From Athripsodes cinereus (lineage: Eukaryota; Arthropoda; Insecta; Trichoptera; Leptoceridae), in NCBI GenBank assembly GCA_947579605.1, contig OX388306.1:3782001-3846000 (forward strand): DNA of 64,000 bases, in the 5' to 3' direction. The first letter of the stretch is position 1. Every line of letters begins with the position of its first letter. This document shows positions 10,983 to 20,459 of the stretch, in pieces. Below the pieces are notes generated by a model. It was not told the origin of the DNA. It searched no databases and saw only the letters and a program-made list of their open reading frames with translations. Made by a program: the position numbers and the translations under genes.

Positions 10983-11115
10983 ACTAGACCATCACGGCAT
11001 ATCCGACAAGTGGGGAAGCCAGCAGAGCAGCTGCATATAAGAAACATGAAAGCTGTCCTCTCCGTGCCAATATAAAATCAAGACATTCAGAATGGGTGGC
11101 AAACCTCATCGCTGA
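10983..11115 (-). mobile_element. TAG-tailed SINE, partial
   Basis: Carries ACCATCACGGCATATCC, the GTGGGGAAGCCAGCAG block, CCTCTCCGTGCCAATATAA and GGGTGGCAAACCTCATCGC in the order of the full copies, on the minus strand. Confidence 0.8.
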
Positions 11116-11208
11116 TTATCTTAACTTACTTTTTCTATCAATAAATCTGATCACTAATTTCATATCATTTTTGTATTTTAATGACAATGCGACAAATGGT
11201 CGGATTAT

Positions 11209-11735
11209 GAACTAGGTACTATTCGATACTACGATTCGATCCAATAACGAGCGTCGTCTGGCAATTCCTACACACAGTACCAATTATTTCTTGAAATCAT
11301 TCTCAGTTTATGGTGCTCGTTGTTGGAACGATCTTCCTTCTTCGCATAGAGTTTCACAATCGCTCAATGTTTTTAAATCTTGTGTTAAGGAAAAAATGCT
11401 ATCTTCTAACTCAGTATCCGTTCCCTAGCCCCCCCCCCCTCCCCTCCTCTAATCCATAATCCCTACCTCATGTTGGGTGTGTGTCAAATGTTATTTTAAA
11501 TTTTCTTTTTTTTTCTTTTGTTGTGTATTTTTTTTGTATGTTTTTTTTAAGTAAATTAGTTTTTACTAGGTTTATGTCAATGTGTCGTGGTTAGATGGAA
11601 GAAATTACTTTATAGTGATAATCTCGCCACTGCACATCGTCCTAGTTTTAAAAAAAATGTATTATTTTGTTAACACTGTAATGTAATGATGATGTGCAAA
11701 AAGAATAAATAAATAAATAAATAAATAAATATCTG
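11209..11735 (+). pseudogene. Jockey-like LINE: last RT codons plus 3' UTR
   Basis: The plus frame reads NNERRLAIPTHSTNYFLKSF and then YGARCWNDLPSSHRVSQSL before a stop at about 11427-11429, the standard C-terminal block of jockey/CR1-type reverse transcriptases. About 300 bp of 3' UTR with C-rich and T-rich tracts follows, ending in an (AAAT)n tail at 11705-11731. It is a 5'-truncated dead copy. Confidence 0.78.
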
Positions 11736-12300
11736 GCCGGAACTCAAATTAAGTTGAATTTTTCAAATGCTTGCCGAATATCTGTTTTACCTCTAGTAAA
11801 AAGAACCTACTCACTTAGTATAGGTATAAGCTCTTTATGTTTGCAGAAGCTTTTGCAAATAAACTGGTTGATTTATTATATCGCTTCTGAAACTTTATGC
11901 TGAATTATTAATTATATCAACAATGAGGTATATTGGTACTATCTCCTTTTTTGTCCCTTGAGAATAATAACGTTAAATTGATTATGAATTAGTACATTTT
12001 CATATTATTATTTTTATTTTACCTCTAAATCTTTGTCGTTCTCTTTGATATTGATTGATTGTTTAATATAATAATATAGAAATGAAATCAGAATTTTCGA
12101 TTTGATACATTTTTTGTTTGCATTTCTCATTATTATTCATAGAACTTTTCTACAATTTATTCGATTGCGGAGTAAAGAACTTATTTTTTTAAACTTTCGT
12201 TGCGAATTCAAATACCAAACTTACTACCTATGAACAGTCTGAGAATAGTTATCCCTTGCGTACCTCAAACAATACCCAAAAACAATTTCTTTCATAGTGT
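11736..12300. other. Unassigned AT-rich sequence
   Basis: No coding or repeat signature recognised. Confidence 0.45.
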
Positions 12301-12304
12301 ACCT

Positions 12305-12450
12305 ATTAAATATTTATTTATTCATTCTTTACTGTACATTGATCACAATATATAAATTTTAAAGAAAAATGCATTCAAATTAGATATTATCAATATACAG
12401 AGAGCGAGTTTTTCGCAAAGGAGCGGTCTCTTTCAACTAACTCAAGATAT
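12305..12450 (-). repeat. Dispersed repeat, probable LINE 3' end
   Basis: Shares TTATTTATTCATTCTTTACT with GTACATTGATCAC and AATATACAGAGAGCGAGTTT with 14172-14285 and, in part, 53350-53480. The AAATA-type run at the left suggests a retroposon tail on the minus strand. Confidence 0.5.
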
Positions 12451-12605
12451 TATTATACAAAAATAATGATCCGTAATAGGTTTATTTTTAAGATTTTCAA
12501 AATGCTATTTGTTATTCCATAGTTATAATATTCCGAAAACAATTGAAAACTGGGAAAAAAGTTATATCAGGATTAGAAAGTCAGTATAAAATAATTAGAC
12601 TAGAC

Positions 12606-13030
12606 CAAGCATGTCAAACTCGCGCCCCGCGGGCCGCATGCGGCCCACTTATAACAGTACAAAACATAAAGGTACAAAAAAAATAATCTTGCATAACAGT
12701 ACAAAAAATTAGGAAAATTTGAAGGGAATAAAAAGAAAATAAAAAAAATATTTTAAAATAATCATAGGCTCCACATAATTATTATTTTTTCTTCATTCAT
12801 TCATTTTTTTCATATAAATATGTTTAAAAAATGATATGGCTATATTCACACAAAAATATTCCGCGTAAATATGGTTATTTCTACGCATGTCAAACATCAT
12901 CTGGGAAAAAATATTCATTTTACCTTTTTTATGCTTTCCAAAATAAACCTAGTTAATAGTATAAACATATTTTTTGTGGCCCACAAATTTTTTATTTGGC
13001 CCGAGTTAGGATTTGAGTTTGAGATGCTTG
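12606..13030. mobile_element. Short non-autonomous hAT element
   Basis: Inverted ends CAAGCATGTCAAACTC and GAGTTTGAGATGCTTG are flanked by the exact 8-bp duplication GACTAGAC (12598-12605, 13031-13038). The left end is strikingly CpG-rich (CGCGCCCCGCGGGCCGCATG) in an otherwise AT-rich element. There is no transposase. Confidence 0.9.
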
Positions 13031-13544
13031 GACTAGACGTATAGTCGGAATAAAGTTAATCTGTGTTTGTAAGTAATTCAACCAGATGTAAAAGATGGAA
13101 TTACAGTAACTGTTATACCATAATCATCGTGAGTTTGGATTATAACATGAAACGTTGTGTGCTTTGAGTAAATAACAAAATTATTTCAAACGATGTTTAT
13201 TAAACGATTATTTAAGCGGCAAAAACAATTAGGTAATTTCAAAGCTAACATACTGTCTCTCTTCTCATTGTTGTTATTTGGTTGGAGTGGATCCAATTGG
13301 AAACTATTTTCTATAGTCATTGAAATAAAGTGGCGTAGGTACTTCGTACTAGAAATGCCTTAAACGCTCTAAATATGCAACCAAGCAAATGATGAAATTT
13401 ACTCATCTTTCGTTGAGTGCATAGTTTGTTATTATGCCCAATTGAATTATCAGATATTCTGTAAATTAACGAAAGTTAAAGGTTCAATGACATATCTTAT
13501 CGTAAAACATCTCGTGTAACACATTAAAAATGTTAAATTTCATA

Positions 13545-13810
13545 GAATTAAAATAGATTTAAAATAAAACACTGTATTACTTTCACTATGAACAATATTT
13601 GACTCAGAGGCCTTTCGGGTAGACACCCATCATCAGTGAGTTTTTATTAAGAACTTCTTAATAAAAACTCACTGTTGATGGGTGTCTACCCGAAAGGTCT
13701 CCGAGTCAAATATTGTTCATAGTGAAAGTAATACAGTGTTTTATTTTAAATCTATTTTAATTCTATTAAAATGAACTTTCACAAAGTTATTCCAAGTACT
13801 ATACAATCAT
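13545..13810 (+). mobile_element. Palindromic hammerhead-family insertion A
   Basis: A 266-bp insertion between 14-bp target duplications TGTTAAATTTCATA (13531-13544, 13811-13824). The arms run inward from about 13545 and 13765 to a loop near 13655 and are nearly perfect complements. A tail of about 40 nt begins ATGAACTTTCACAAAGTTAT at 13771. There is no open frame. One arm holds a canonical hammerhead on the minus strand; the other is a slightly mutated copy on the plus strand (CTGTTGA instead of CTGATGA). Confidence 0.9.
13602..13641 (-). ncRNA. Hammerhead ribozyme, canonical core, type I order
   Basis: On the minus strand, ACTCA (helix I) is followed by CTGATGA, an extra T, a GGGT/ACCC hairpin with loop GTCT (helix II), GAAA, the self-complementary AGGCCT (helix III), C at the cleavage position, and TGAGT, which pairs perfectly with ACTCA. 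All conserved core bases are present. Helix III has no loop, so activity would be expected from a dimer or from the two arms together. Cleavage is inferred from sequence only. Confidence 0.85.
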
Positions 13811-13886
13811 TGTTAAATTTCATATAATGTTATGGTACATTGTCGAAAAATTCGTTAGTAGTCGATCGCCAAATGCAATTTGTCTA

Positions 13887-14160
13887 TTTCATTAATTGTA
13901 TCGGCATTTACTTTGTAACACTTCATTTTAAATTATCAAATAAAATAAAATAAATATTTATTATTTTGTTTTGTGTTACTGTTGAGTACGACTAACGCAC
14001 GACCGGTTTCGCGGACTCCGAGTTCGCATCATCAGGTGCTGATCTATACTGAATTAAACAAAAGCATTCGCGAGTTCGCGAAACCAGTCGTGCGTTAGCC
14101 ATACTCAACAGTAACACAAAACAAAATAATAAATATTTATTTTATTTTATTTGATAATTT
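13887..14160 (-). mobile_element. Palindromic hammerhead-family insertion B
   Basis: A 274-bp insertion flanked by 12-bp duplications GCAATTTGTCTA (13875-13886, 14161-14172). Arms of about 110 bp start from ATTATCAAATAAAATAAAAT and its complement. The family tail lies on the minus strand at 13887-13926 (ATGAAGTGTTACAAAGTAAA, then TGCC). One arm has an intact hammerhead (13997-14039); the other keeps GAAA but has lost CTGATGA. A shortened relative sits at 47381-47479. Confidence 0.9.
13997..14039 (-). ncRNA. Hammerhead ribozyme, canonical core, type I order
   Basis: On the minus strand, GCAC pairs with GTGC (helix I). CTGATGA plus an extra T is followed by a helix II hairpin of 17 nt beginning GCG and ending CGC, then GAAA, the palindromic ACCGGT (helix III) and C before the GTGC strand. 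Every element of a hammerhead is in place, and the same extra T after CTGATGA occurs in the copy at 13602-13641. Confidence 0.87.
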
Positions 14161-14171
14161 GCAATTTGTCT

Positions 14172-14285
14172 AGTTTATTTATTTATCCATTCTTTACTGT
14201 GCATTGATTATAAACAAACATACTCAAGTTAGATACAATCAATATACAGAGGGCGAGTTTATCTCAAAGGCGCAATCTAGTTGTG
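14172..14285 (-). repeat. Dispersed repeat, probable LINE 3' end
   Basis: Matches 12305-12450: TTATTTATCCATTCTTTACT, then ACAATCAATATACAGAG and GGCGAGTTTATC. Confidence 0.5.
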
Positions 14286-15139
14286 ATCATTACTTCAAAA
14301 AATAACTTGAATTATGTGAACGTAATTTTAATAATGAACATGTTTCTTTATATACTTATTTTATTGAGATATATTTATCTCACTCATTCCTTATTTAAAG
14401 ATCAAAGACAGAGAGAGAGAAATCTATTTAAATCAGCCTCTTCTACCCGCTGATCATTTTCCTCAACGCAATTCGATATTGAACACATAAATAAAATTGA
14501 GAGTATGTAATTTATTTATACGTACTTCATCTAGTTTATTTAGATCAATGGCCACCGAGCATTTGTCTACTATTTATTGACCTATTAACAAAATTACACG
14601 TTTGCCTAATTAATGAGTTACCGTATTTTAACTTCCCATACACGAATAGGTAAGTAGATAATGCGGTTCTGGGTAAAATTAATAACAAAAGATAATTAGA
14701 TGTATCTGAACAACGTTACCGAATAAATAATAACATACTGATTAATTAATTTCGCCATCCGATTAACATTGTATGCTTCAGTTGAAGGACTAGACTTTTT
14801 AGAAATACTAAGTTTTCTTTTATTAATGTTTTTTTTATTTTAAATATGCACAGTAAACAAAGATATTACAATAACTTACAACAAAACAACATTAAACATA
14901 TTAAAATATTCCCTCTATAAGCAACTAAATGAATAAAAACGGGTGACATGATACAGAAATGGGTATTCTTCCGAAGAAATTTGTAAATTACTCCATGAGA
15001 CTTAGTGAGAAAAGTAATAATAATGATAATTCGTCTTTATTTTTTCGTACACTTTTCGTACGTCTTTTATAGGACAATTGAATACTTACGGAAAAAAGCG
15101 AGAGAATAATTTTCAACCTGGTGGTGCACGACCTTAATA
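14286..15139. other. Unassigned AT-rich sequence
   Basis: No gene or element recognised; includes a short GA repeat near 14410. Confidence 0.45.
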
Positions 15140-15393
15140 TACCAATTAAAGAAATCGTTGAGAAGGATGTGTGGTAAAAGTCTGAGAGATCGTGTGCGTA
15201 ACAGTGATATACGAAAGGAATGTGGAATGAAAGTTGGTGTAATAACAAGGATGAATGTAAATAAGTTACGATGGTTTGGGCATGTGGAAAGAATGAATGA
15301 GGACAGAATGACCAAGAAGATATATTTGGCTGAGAGGAATGGTGCTCGGAGACGTGGACGTCCGAGGATCAAATGGCAAGATCATTTACATCA

Positions 15394-15665
15394 AGATTAG
15401 AAAATGAGTTTAAATTCACAATGTATTTAAATTATCACTTGATATTTATATGTAGATCTGCGACCGGTTTCGATACGCTAGTACCATTCACGAGCAGAAT
15501 ATAATATTAGTTTATATTCTGCTCGTGAATGGTACTAGCGTATCGAAACCGGTCGCAGATCTACATATAAATATCAAGTGATAATTTAAATACATTGTGA
15601 ATTTAAACTCATTTTCTAATCATGTCGCGTAATTATCACATAGTGAATGCCAAAAACATCGAAAA
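15394..15665 (+). mobile_element. Palindromic hammerhead-family insertion C
   Basis: A 272-bp insertion inside a LINE, flanked by CATTTACATCA (15383-15393 and 15666-15676). The empty site is visible in the related LINE near 31640. The arms are almost perfect complements (for example TAGATCTGCGACCGGTTTCG and its complement) around a TATAATATTAGTTTATA loop near 15506. The tail starts ATGTCGCGTAATTATCACAT at 15622. It carries a hammerhead-like fold with a changed core. Confidence 0.92.
15518..15559 (+). ncRNA. Hammerhead-like fold with non-canonical core
   Basis: Helix I TCTGC/GCAGA is perfect, helix II is GGTAC/GTATC with loop TAGC, then GAAA, helix III ACCGGT and C. The segment between helix I and helix II is TCGTGAAT instead of CTGATGAT. 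By standard hammerhead rules the missing G8 should abolish cleavage, yet all three helices are intact and the same core recurs in other copies. Confidence 0.65.
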
Positions 15666-15845
15666 CATTTACATCAAATCTTGCAGGACGATCGCGTGTT
15701 TAGCACATTGTACAGGAGAGCGTGCATGAGGAATTAAATGACAGTGACGGAAGCGAAATATGTATGTAAGGATAGAAGGAAGTTGCCCTCGATCCTTTCT
15801 GCCTACTCCGCGAGGGAAGCGGCGAAATTGTATGTATGTATGATG

Positions 15846-16545
15846 TAAGAAATAGACTGTTTTTTACTTTTTTACTCTACTTCGTTTACTCGCTCTAACA
15901 GGTAATGAAACATTTTTAATTTGCTGTATGAGTATAAAATATAATCTTTTAAATATTTTAAAGACAGCTTTTGCTTCAAGCCATTTTAAAGCTTCGTGGA
16001 AGACGTATTTTTCATTTCACATTCAATAGCTTTTCATATAATCATATTAAAATGAAGAACATTGTGATATTTTTATAACGCATTGTTACTTTCTTTACAT
16101 TAAATTAAACAGGCTTTTAAAAAAATTACGTAAACCGTAAATTCTCTTTAGGTTTTTAGTAAAAGCTCGAGGCAAAAGAACTTAACAATATTTTAGTACT
16201 TAATTATTAATTTTTGTTAGTAGGTATATGAAAAGTTTTTGAATAAAATAAAATACGAAGTGTATTTTAGTATGAATATAATTTTACGAAAAACAAGGTT
16301 TATTATAAATAATAACATTTTCAACCCACATTTTATCTTCGAAACAATACCTTTGAGATGTAGGTATTCATTGTCATAGAAATATTGAAAGAAACGCTTT
16401 AGAATGTCAAAGTTTCTGTTTCATTATTTATAATTTTAAACTTAAAATTTTACCTTTGTTGATACAATACTTCGAATTCATTTGAATTCACCTGGAAATA
16501 GTTTAAAACTTTTTGTGGTATCCGTTATATATGTACACGCTTGTG
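15846..16545. other. Unassigned AT-rich sequence
   Basis: No coding or repeat signature recognised. Confidence 0.45.
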
Positions 16546-16549
16546 AAAC

Positions 16550-16790
16550 AAATTGATGATAGTTGGCCAAAAAGAGCACTGTTCTTCCGTCCGCAGGGGT
16601 TCCGTAGGCCCGGGCGTCCCTCTTTCACAATACACCGTTCCTATGACAACGATATCAGAGCGCAAGGAATGTCGTGGAAAGAGGTGACGCAATTGGCACA
16701 GAGACGCTCTGAATGGAGGAGGTTGGTTTCTGCCCTGTGCTCCCGAGAGGAGCGTTGAGGGCGATGAATGAATGAATGAATTGTGAAACA
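16550..16790 (+). mobile_element. LINE 3' end, (GATGAATG)n-tailed family
   Basis: The plus frame encodes SWPKRALFFRPQGFRRPGRP, then DNDIRAQGMSWKEV and RRSEWRRLVSALCSREER with a stop, followed by GATGAATGAATGAATGAA. Copies at 19265-19515, 35805-36145, 36462-36785 and 56960-57150 share it. It is the last coding block of a non-LTR retrotransposon whose clade I cannot name. Confidence 0.75.
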
Positions 16791-16869
16791 AAAACAAAGA
16801 TATAGTCAGCGGACTATCTGCATATAATAACACGCAGATTATTAAGTCTATGCAAACTAAATATATAAG

Positions 16870-17200
16870 ACAGTCGGGATTGGTAGCATGCTTCATCGCT
16901 GAATTCTAGGTATAAAAAGACCCAACTTATGGAATGGACTGCCTTTTGAGCCTAGACTGGCTGCGGATTTTAAGACATTCAAAAGGGACCTGCCTTTATG
17001 TATCTAAGATTCTCATTTAATCTATTTATTTATTTATATTATGACGTGGATGTGATGTCCTAGAATTTATGAATTGTACAGTGTCCTTGAAGTGCTTTGG
17101 CACGTAAACGACACTTTAATTTTGTCCATTAATAAATAAAAATGTGTCTTACACGTGAGGTTTTACGAATACTTGTTTTTAATAAGAAACTTATACAAAC
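16870..17200. mobile_element. Degenerate TAG-SINE interrupted by a LINE 3' end
   Basis: The minus-strand SINE block GCTTCATCGCTGAATTCTAG (16888-16907) resumes at about 17128 with a GTCTTACACGTGAGGTTTTA stretch that matches 18495-18520. Between them, a plus-strand LINE C-terminus reads NLWNGLPFEPRLAADFKTFK, then a stop (about 17008) and a 3' UTR ending AATAAATAAAAATG. The order of insertion is clear even though both are old. Confidence 0.6.
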
Positions 17201-18440
17201 TTATAGAAAATTGTCGGATGTCTTGCCTTCACAGCCGATTTCTTGAGAGGTTTTAAATTCTACCGTAAATTTAAGATTTTCAAGTTATTATTTCAATTAA
17301 ATGCCGCTATAGACGTGGATTTATTGGTGGATATATGCAGCAGATTTTCTAGACATTCTATGAAGGTAAATTGGTCGTTCAATATATTTTTGAATCAATC
17401 AATCGTTTTGAATAAAAAGAAGCAATGTTTCCAAGAAGGTAAAAAACCTTTAATAATTTATGAAAATATTATTTTATGAAATAACAATATGGTCTTATTC
17501 TGATGTTCTTTTGAAGCTTATTCTTCAATCAGAGCTTATAGCCATAGCAACAGCAAAGCTTACCTTAAACTGAAAGATACCTAATTATAGAAATCTGCTT
17601 GTGATTGAATTCTTCGAATATCTTATTTTTTTGCTATCTATAAGGTACACCTTTTATTTTGCTTGTAACATTATTAATAAATAGCAATTTATTCAACTTA
17701 GATTTGAATTCAATTTGAAGATTACATCTTTTTAATGTCTAATACAGAAAATAGAAAAAAAATTTGGACTTCTTTGTATCAGACAAAAATTGACAATGAA
17801 ATACCTATTGGAAGATATTAAATATATTTTGCTAAAATATTCACAAAAATGGTATGTGTGGTTGCGATATCGAAAGAAGAAAAGTTGCTGGTAACAAAGT
17901 AAACAGTGCAGTCCAACCAACACATTAAGTGTTGCACCCTCCCTCACCCATGAATGTTACAGGAATGTCAGTTCCTATGTCATCCATACTCTTCAAGCAA
18001 ATTCTTTCTAAGGAAGGGCTTAAGGTTCGCCTCAAGGACTCCCCCTGACAAACCCCTTTCTGAAATTAATTACAACCGTTAATGTCTACCGACTCTTTAT
18101 TTTTCAATATGACTATGAGTCCAACCAACAGTTGCGAATATTTATTTATTTACTCACAATCATACGCCAACAGGCACAACATACAGATTAAAAACCAGAA
18201 ACAGCGAAAAGAAAGAAAAAAAAATTGGCCAATGCTGTGCCCTATTACAGGCATAAATGTAGTTTTACTCGGACCACCCACCCCCCAGCCCACACCCAAC
18301 CCATAGAAACAGAAATAGAAATAGAATAAAAATATTTTTACCGCAGCTTCAAAAAATCCTATATTGCCAATGAAATTATTTGTAATCAATAAATAGTATA
18401 GAATGAATAAATAAATAAAATAAAGTCAACAATGAAAACA
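17201..18440. other. Unassigned sequence
   Basis: Open frames at 17243-17479 and 18082-18306 show no domains. A C-rich stretch lies near 18275-18300. Nothing firm is recognised. Confidence 0.4.
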
Positions 18441-18444
18441 TAAC

Positions 18445-18550
18445 TAAGGATGGGTGACATGCCTCATCCCTGAATTGTAGATGTTGATTGTCTTATCGTG
18501 AGATTTTACGAACACCTGCCTATTACAATAGGACACTTAAATTCTTACAT
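18445..18550 (-). mobile_element. TAG-SINE fragment, diverged
   Basis: GGATGGGTGACATGCCTCAT, CTGAATTGTAGATG and CGAACACCTGCCTATTAC follow the minus-strand order of the full SINE. Confidence 0.6.
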
Positions 18551-18772
18551 GAAAGAATCGGAGGTCTTTTCTGAAACGAGGATTCCTAAGGATATAATTA
18601 TATGTATAAAAGACGAGTGAATTTAAAGATGATTATGTAACTAATTGAGTACATATCATGGGCTCTATACCACAACTAGATTTCGCAAAATCAATTATTT
18701 TTAGATAATGGATAAATCATGACATTTCACTCAGAAGAAATCAAAATGGAATATCGAAAAACAAAAGAGTTC

Positions 18773-18925
18773 GTCGGTAGCCTGGAGGTAGAGTCTCGGC
18801 CTCGTGAACAAGGGGTGCATGGTTCGATACCAGGTGCCGGCAGACTCCCCTCTTTCACGACACAAGCTTTTAGTAGCTTACTGTGAAAGGTGTATAAGGT
18901 TGTATTTGGGTTTTTAACAAAAAAA
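18773..18925 (+). mobile_element. tRNA-derived SINE with poly(A) end
   Basis: The head has an A-box-like AGCCTGGAGGTAGAG and a B box GGTTCGATACC (18821-18831). The tRNA acceptor strands GTCGGTA and TGCCGGC still pair throughout when wobble is allowed. The body has TCACGACACAAGC and GTGAAAGGTGTATAAGGTTG and ends in an A run. A 5'-truncated relative is at 45018-45140. It would be transcribed by RNA polymerase III and mobilised by a LINE. Confidence 0.8.
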
Positions 18926-19264
18926 AAAATAAAATCATTATTGCTAGAAAATATAAAAAGGTGCCTACACATAATTCAAAACCACCAAAATTCTAGATGT
19001 CCACTTTTATTTATGTAGTGGGTATCGAGTCCACGGTAATATGTAGGTACTTGAACTTATAATCGGTTCGAAAACATCAGAGAAATTCTCCGATTAATCA
19101 TAAAACTTCGTCTGAAACAAACACTGTTATAAGCTGCTAGCTGTGAAGTATAAAATAATATAAACAATCACTTGGGTAATAAGTTAAGTTGATACTTAAA
19201 GCCACGCTCATGAATAAAGTGCACTATTAAGGCTTGTTTAACTGAACGTGTTTAAAATAAACCC
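18926..19264. other. Unassigned AT-rich sequence
   Basis: Nothing recognised. Confidence 0.45.
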
Positions 19265-19515
19265 TGCTTTAAAAATCTTTGAGAATGCCCAATGATAGTC
19301 GGCCAAAAAGAGCACTGTTCTTCCGTCCGCAGGGGTTCCGTAGGCCCGGGCGTCCCTCTTTCACAATACACCGTTCTTTGACAACGATATCAGAGCGCAA
19401 GGAATGTCGTGGGAAGAGGTGACGCAATTGGCACAGAGACGCTCTGAATGGAGGAGGCTGGTTTCTGCCCTGTGCTCCCGAGAGGAGCGTTGAGGGCGAT
19501 GATGATGATGATGAT
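19265..19515 (+). mobile_element. LINE 3' end, (GATGAT)n-tailed family
   Basis: Nearly identical to 16550-16770, with a one-codon disruption near 19375, ending in GATGATGATGATGATG. Confidence 0.8.
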
Positions 19516-19624
19516 AAAAATCTTTATCACAATACATTTGTTATCCCCGGTCAGTACCATATTTACAACTTAAGTACACCTACTCAACATAAAACCGAAA
19601 ATCTAAATTTACTTCTTCTACTAC

Positions 19625-19945
19625 TATACCATCGCGACATATCTCACAAATGGGGTAGCCAGCAGATTACTACTACTACTACTACTATACCATCACAGCT
19701 TATCCCACAAGTGGGGTAACCAGCAGACCAGCTGCATATAATAATAAACATGCAAGCTGTCCTCTCCGTGCAAATATATAACCAAGACATTCAGGATGGG
19801 TGGCAAACATCATCGCTGAATTTAGGATGTAAAATGTCTTAATTTTTCGAACACCTGCCTTTTACAGGGCACTCGAAAACTAACGGAGAAGAGTGGGAGA
19901 CCAACTCTTTACCGGGTGCTCCACGGGATACTATCTGGATGTAAT
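19625..19945 (-). mobile_element. TAG-SINE with an adjoining 5'-truncated copy
   Basis: A full-length minus copy (about 19670-19940) runs from (TAC)n through ACCATCACAGCTTATCCCAC to the 5' end GGGTGCTCCACGGG. Directly before it, 19620-19668 repeats only the last 50 bp of the SINE, as expected for a second, severely truncated insertion next to the tail. Confidence 0.85.
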
Positions 19946-20232
19946 AAAAATGCAAGCTGTCTTAATAAAGACGATCAATATCTTCAACTTAGAGATGAGG
20001 TATGCTAAATATCTTGAATTTCATATATTTATTGAAATGAAGTTGTTGTCCAGCAACTTTTGGTTCTTGTCCTGGAAAATGTGATCGGGTATTTGAGATT
20101 AAAAACACATTAAAGTTGGAGAGAGAACTTTATTCACCAGGAATTTCGATTGAACAAACTCATAGATTCCAACGGTTTTTATAAATGTCACAAGATACAA
20201 CCCCACAAGTAAATAAATTATAAATCAATTAC

Positions 20233-20436
20233 GATCGATTTCGATAAACCTATACCATTGACGAGCGATATATTACAAGTATTATATCGCTCGTCAATGG
20301 TATAGGTTTAACGAAATCGATCGCGATTTAAATAATCAAATAACGGATGTGCATTGTAGAATACTTAAAAAAACATTCAAAATGTCTCTTAACTGTTACA
20401 TTTATGTAGTTAATCCTTCTAAAATAACTGATACCT
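20233..20436 (+). mobile_element. Palindromic hammerhead-family insertion D
   Basis: Flanked by a 16-bp exact duplication ATTATAAATCAATTAC (20217-20232, 20437-20452). The left arm begins exactly at the base that corresponds to C17 of the hammerhead, the cleavage position. The right arm extends further (GCGATTTAAATAATC onward). The tail starts ATGTCTCTTAACTGTTACAT at 20382. Confidence 0.92.
20286..20327 (+). ncRNA. Hammerhead-like fold with non-canonical core
   Basis: Helix I ATCGC/GCGAT is perfect, the core is TCGTCAAT, helix II begins GGTATAGG, then GAAA, palindromic helix III ATCGAT, and C. The core matches the copies at 22764-22996 and 54010-54235. Confidence 0.6.
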
Positions 20437-20459
20437 ATTATAAATCAATTACATAGAAA

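Larger units (their letters stand above)
15140..15845 (+). pseudogene. LINE 3' end (RGRPRIKWQDH family) split by insertion C
   Basis: The plus frame begins with a RRMCGKSLRDRVRNSDIRKE block, continues through NKLRWFGHVERMNEDRM and GARRRGRPRIKWQDHLHQ, breaks at 15393, and resumes at 15677 with a LQDDRVF-like block and VTEAKYVCKDRRKLPSILSA. It ends near a (TATG)n tail at about 15828-15842. The related copy at 31465-31830 shows the uninterrupted order. The element is dead. Confidence 0.8.

Noticed and set aside
18773..18842. Possible tRNA gene with complementary acceptor strands
   Set aside because: The acceptor strands pair, but the anticodon arm is irregular and the body is shared with truncated dispersed copies ending in A runs.
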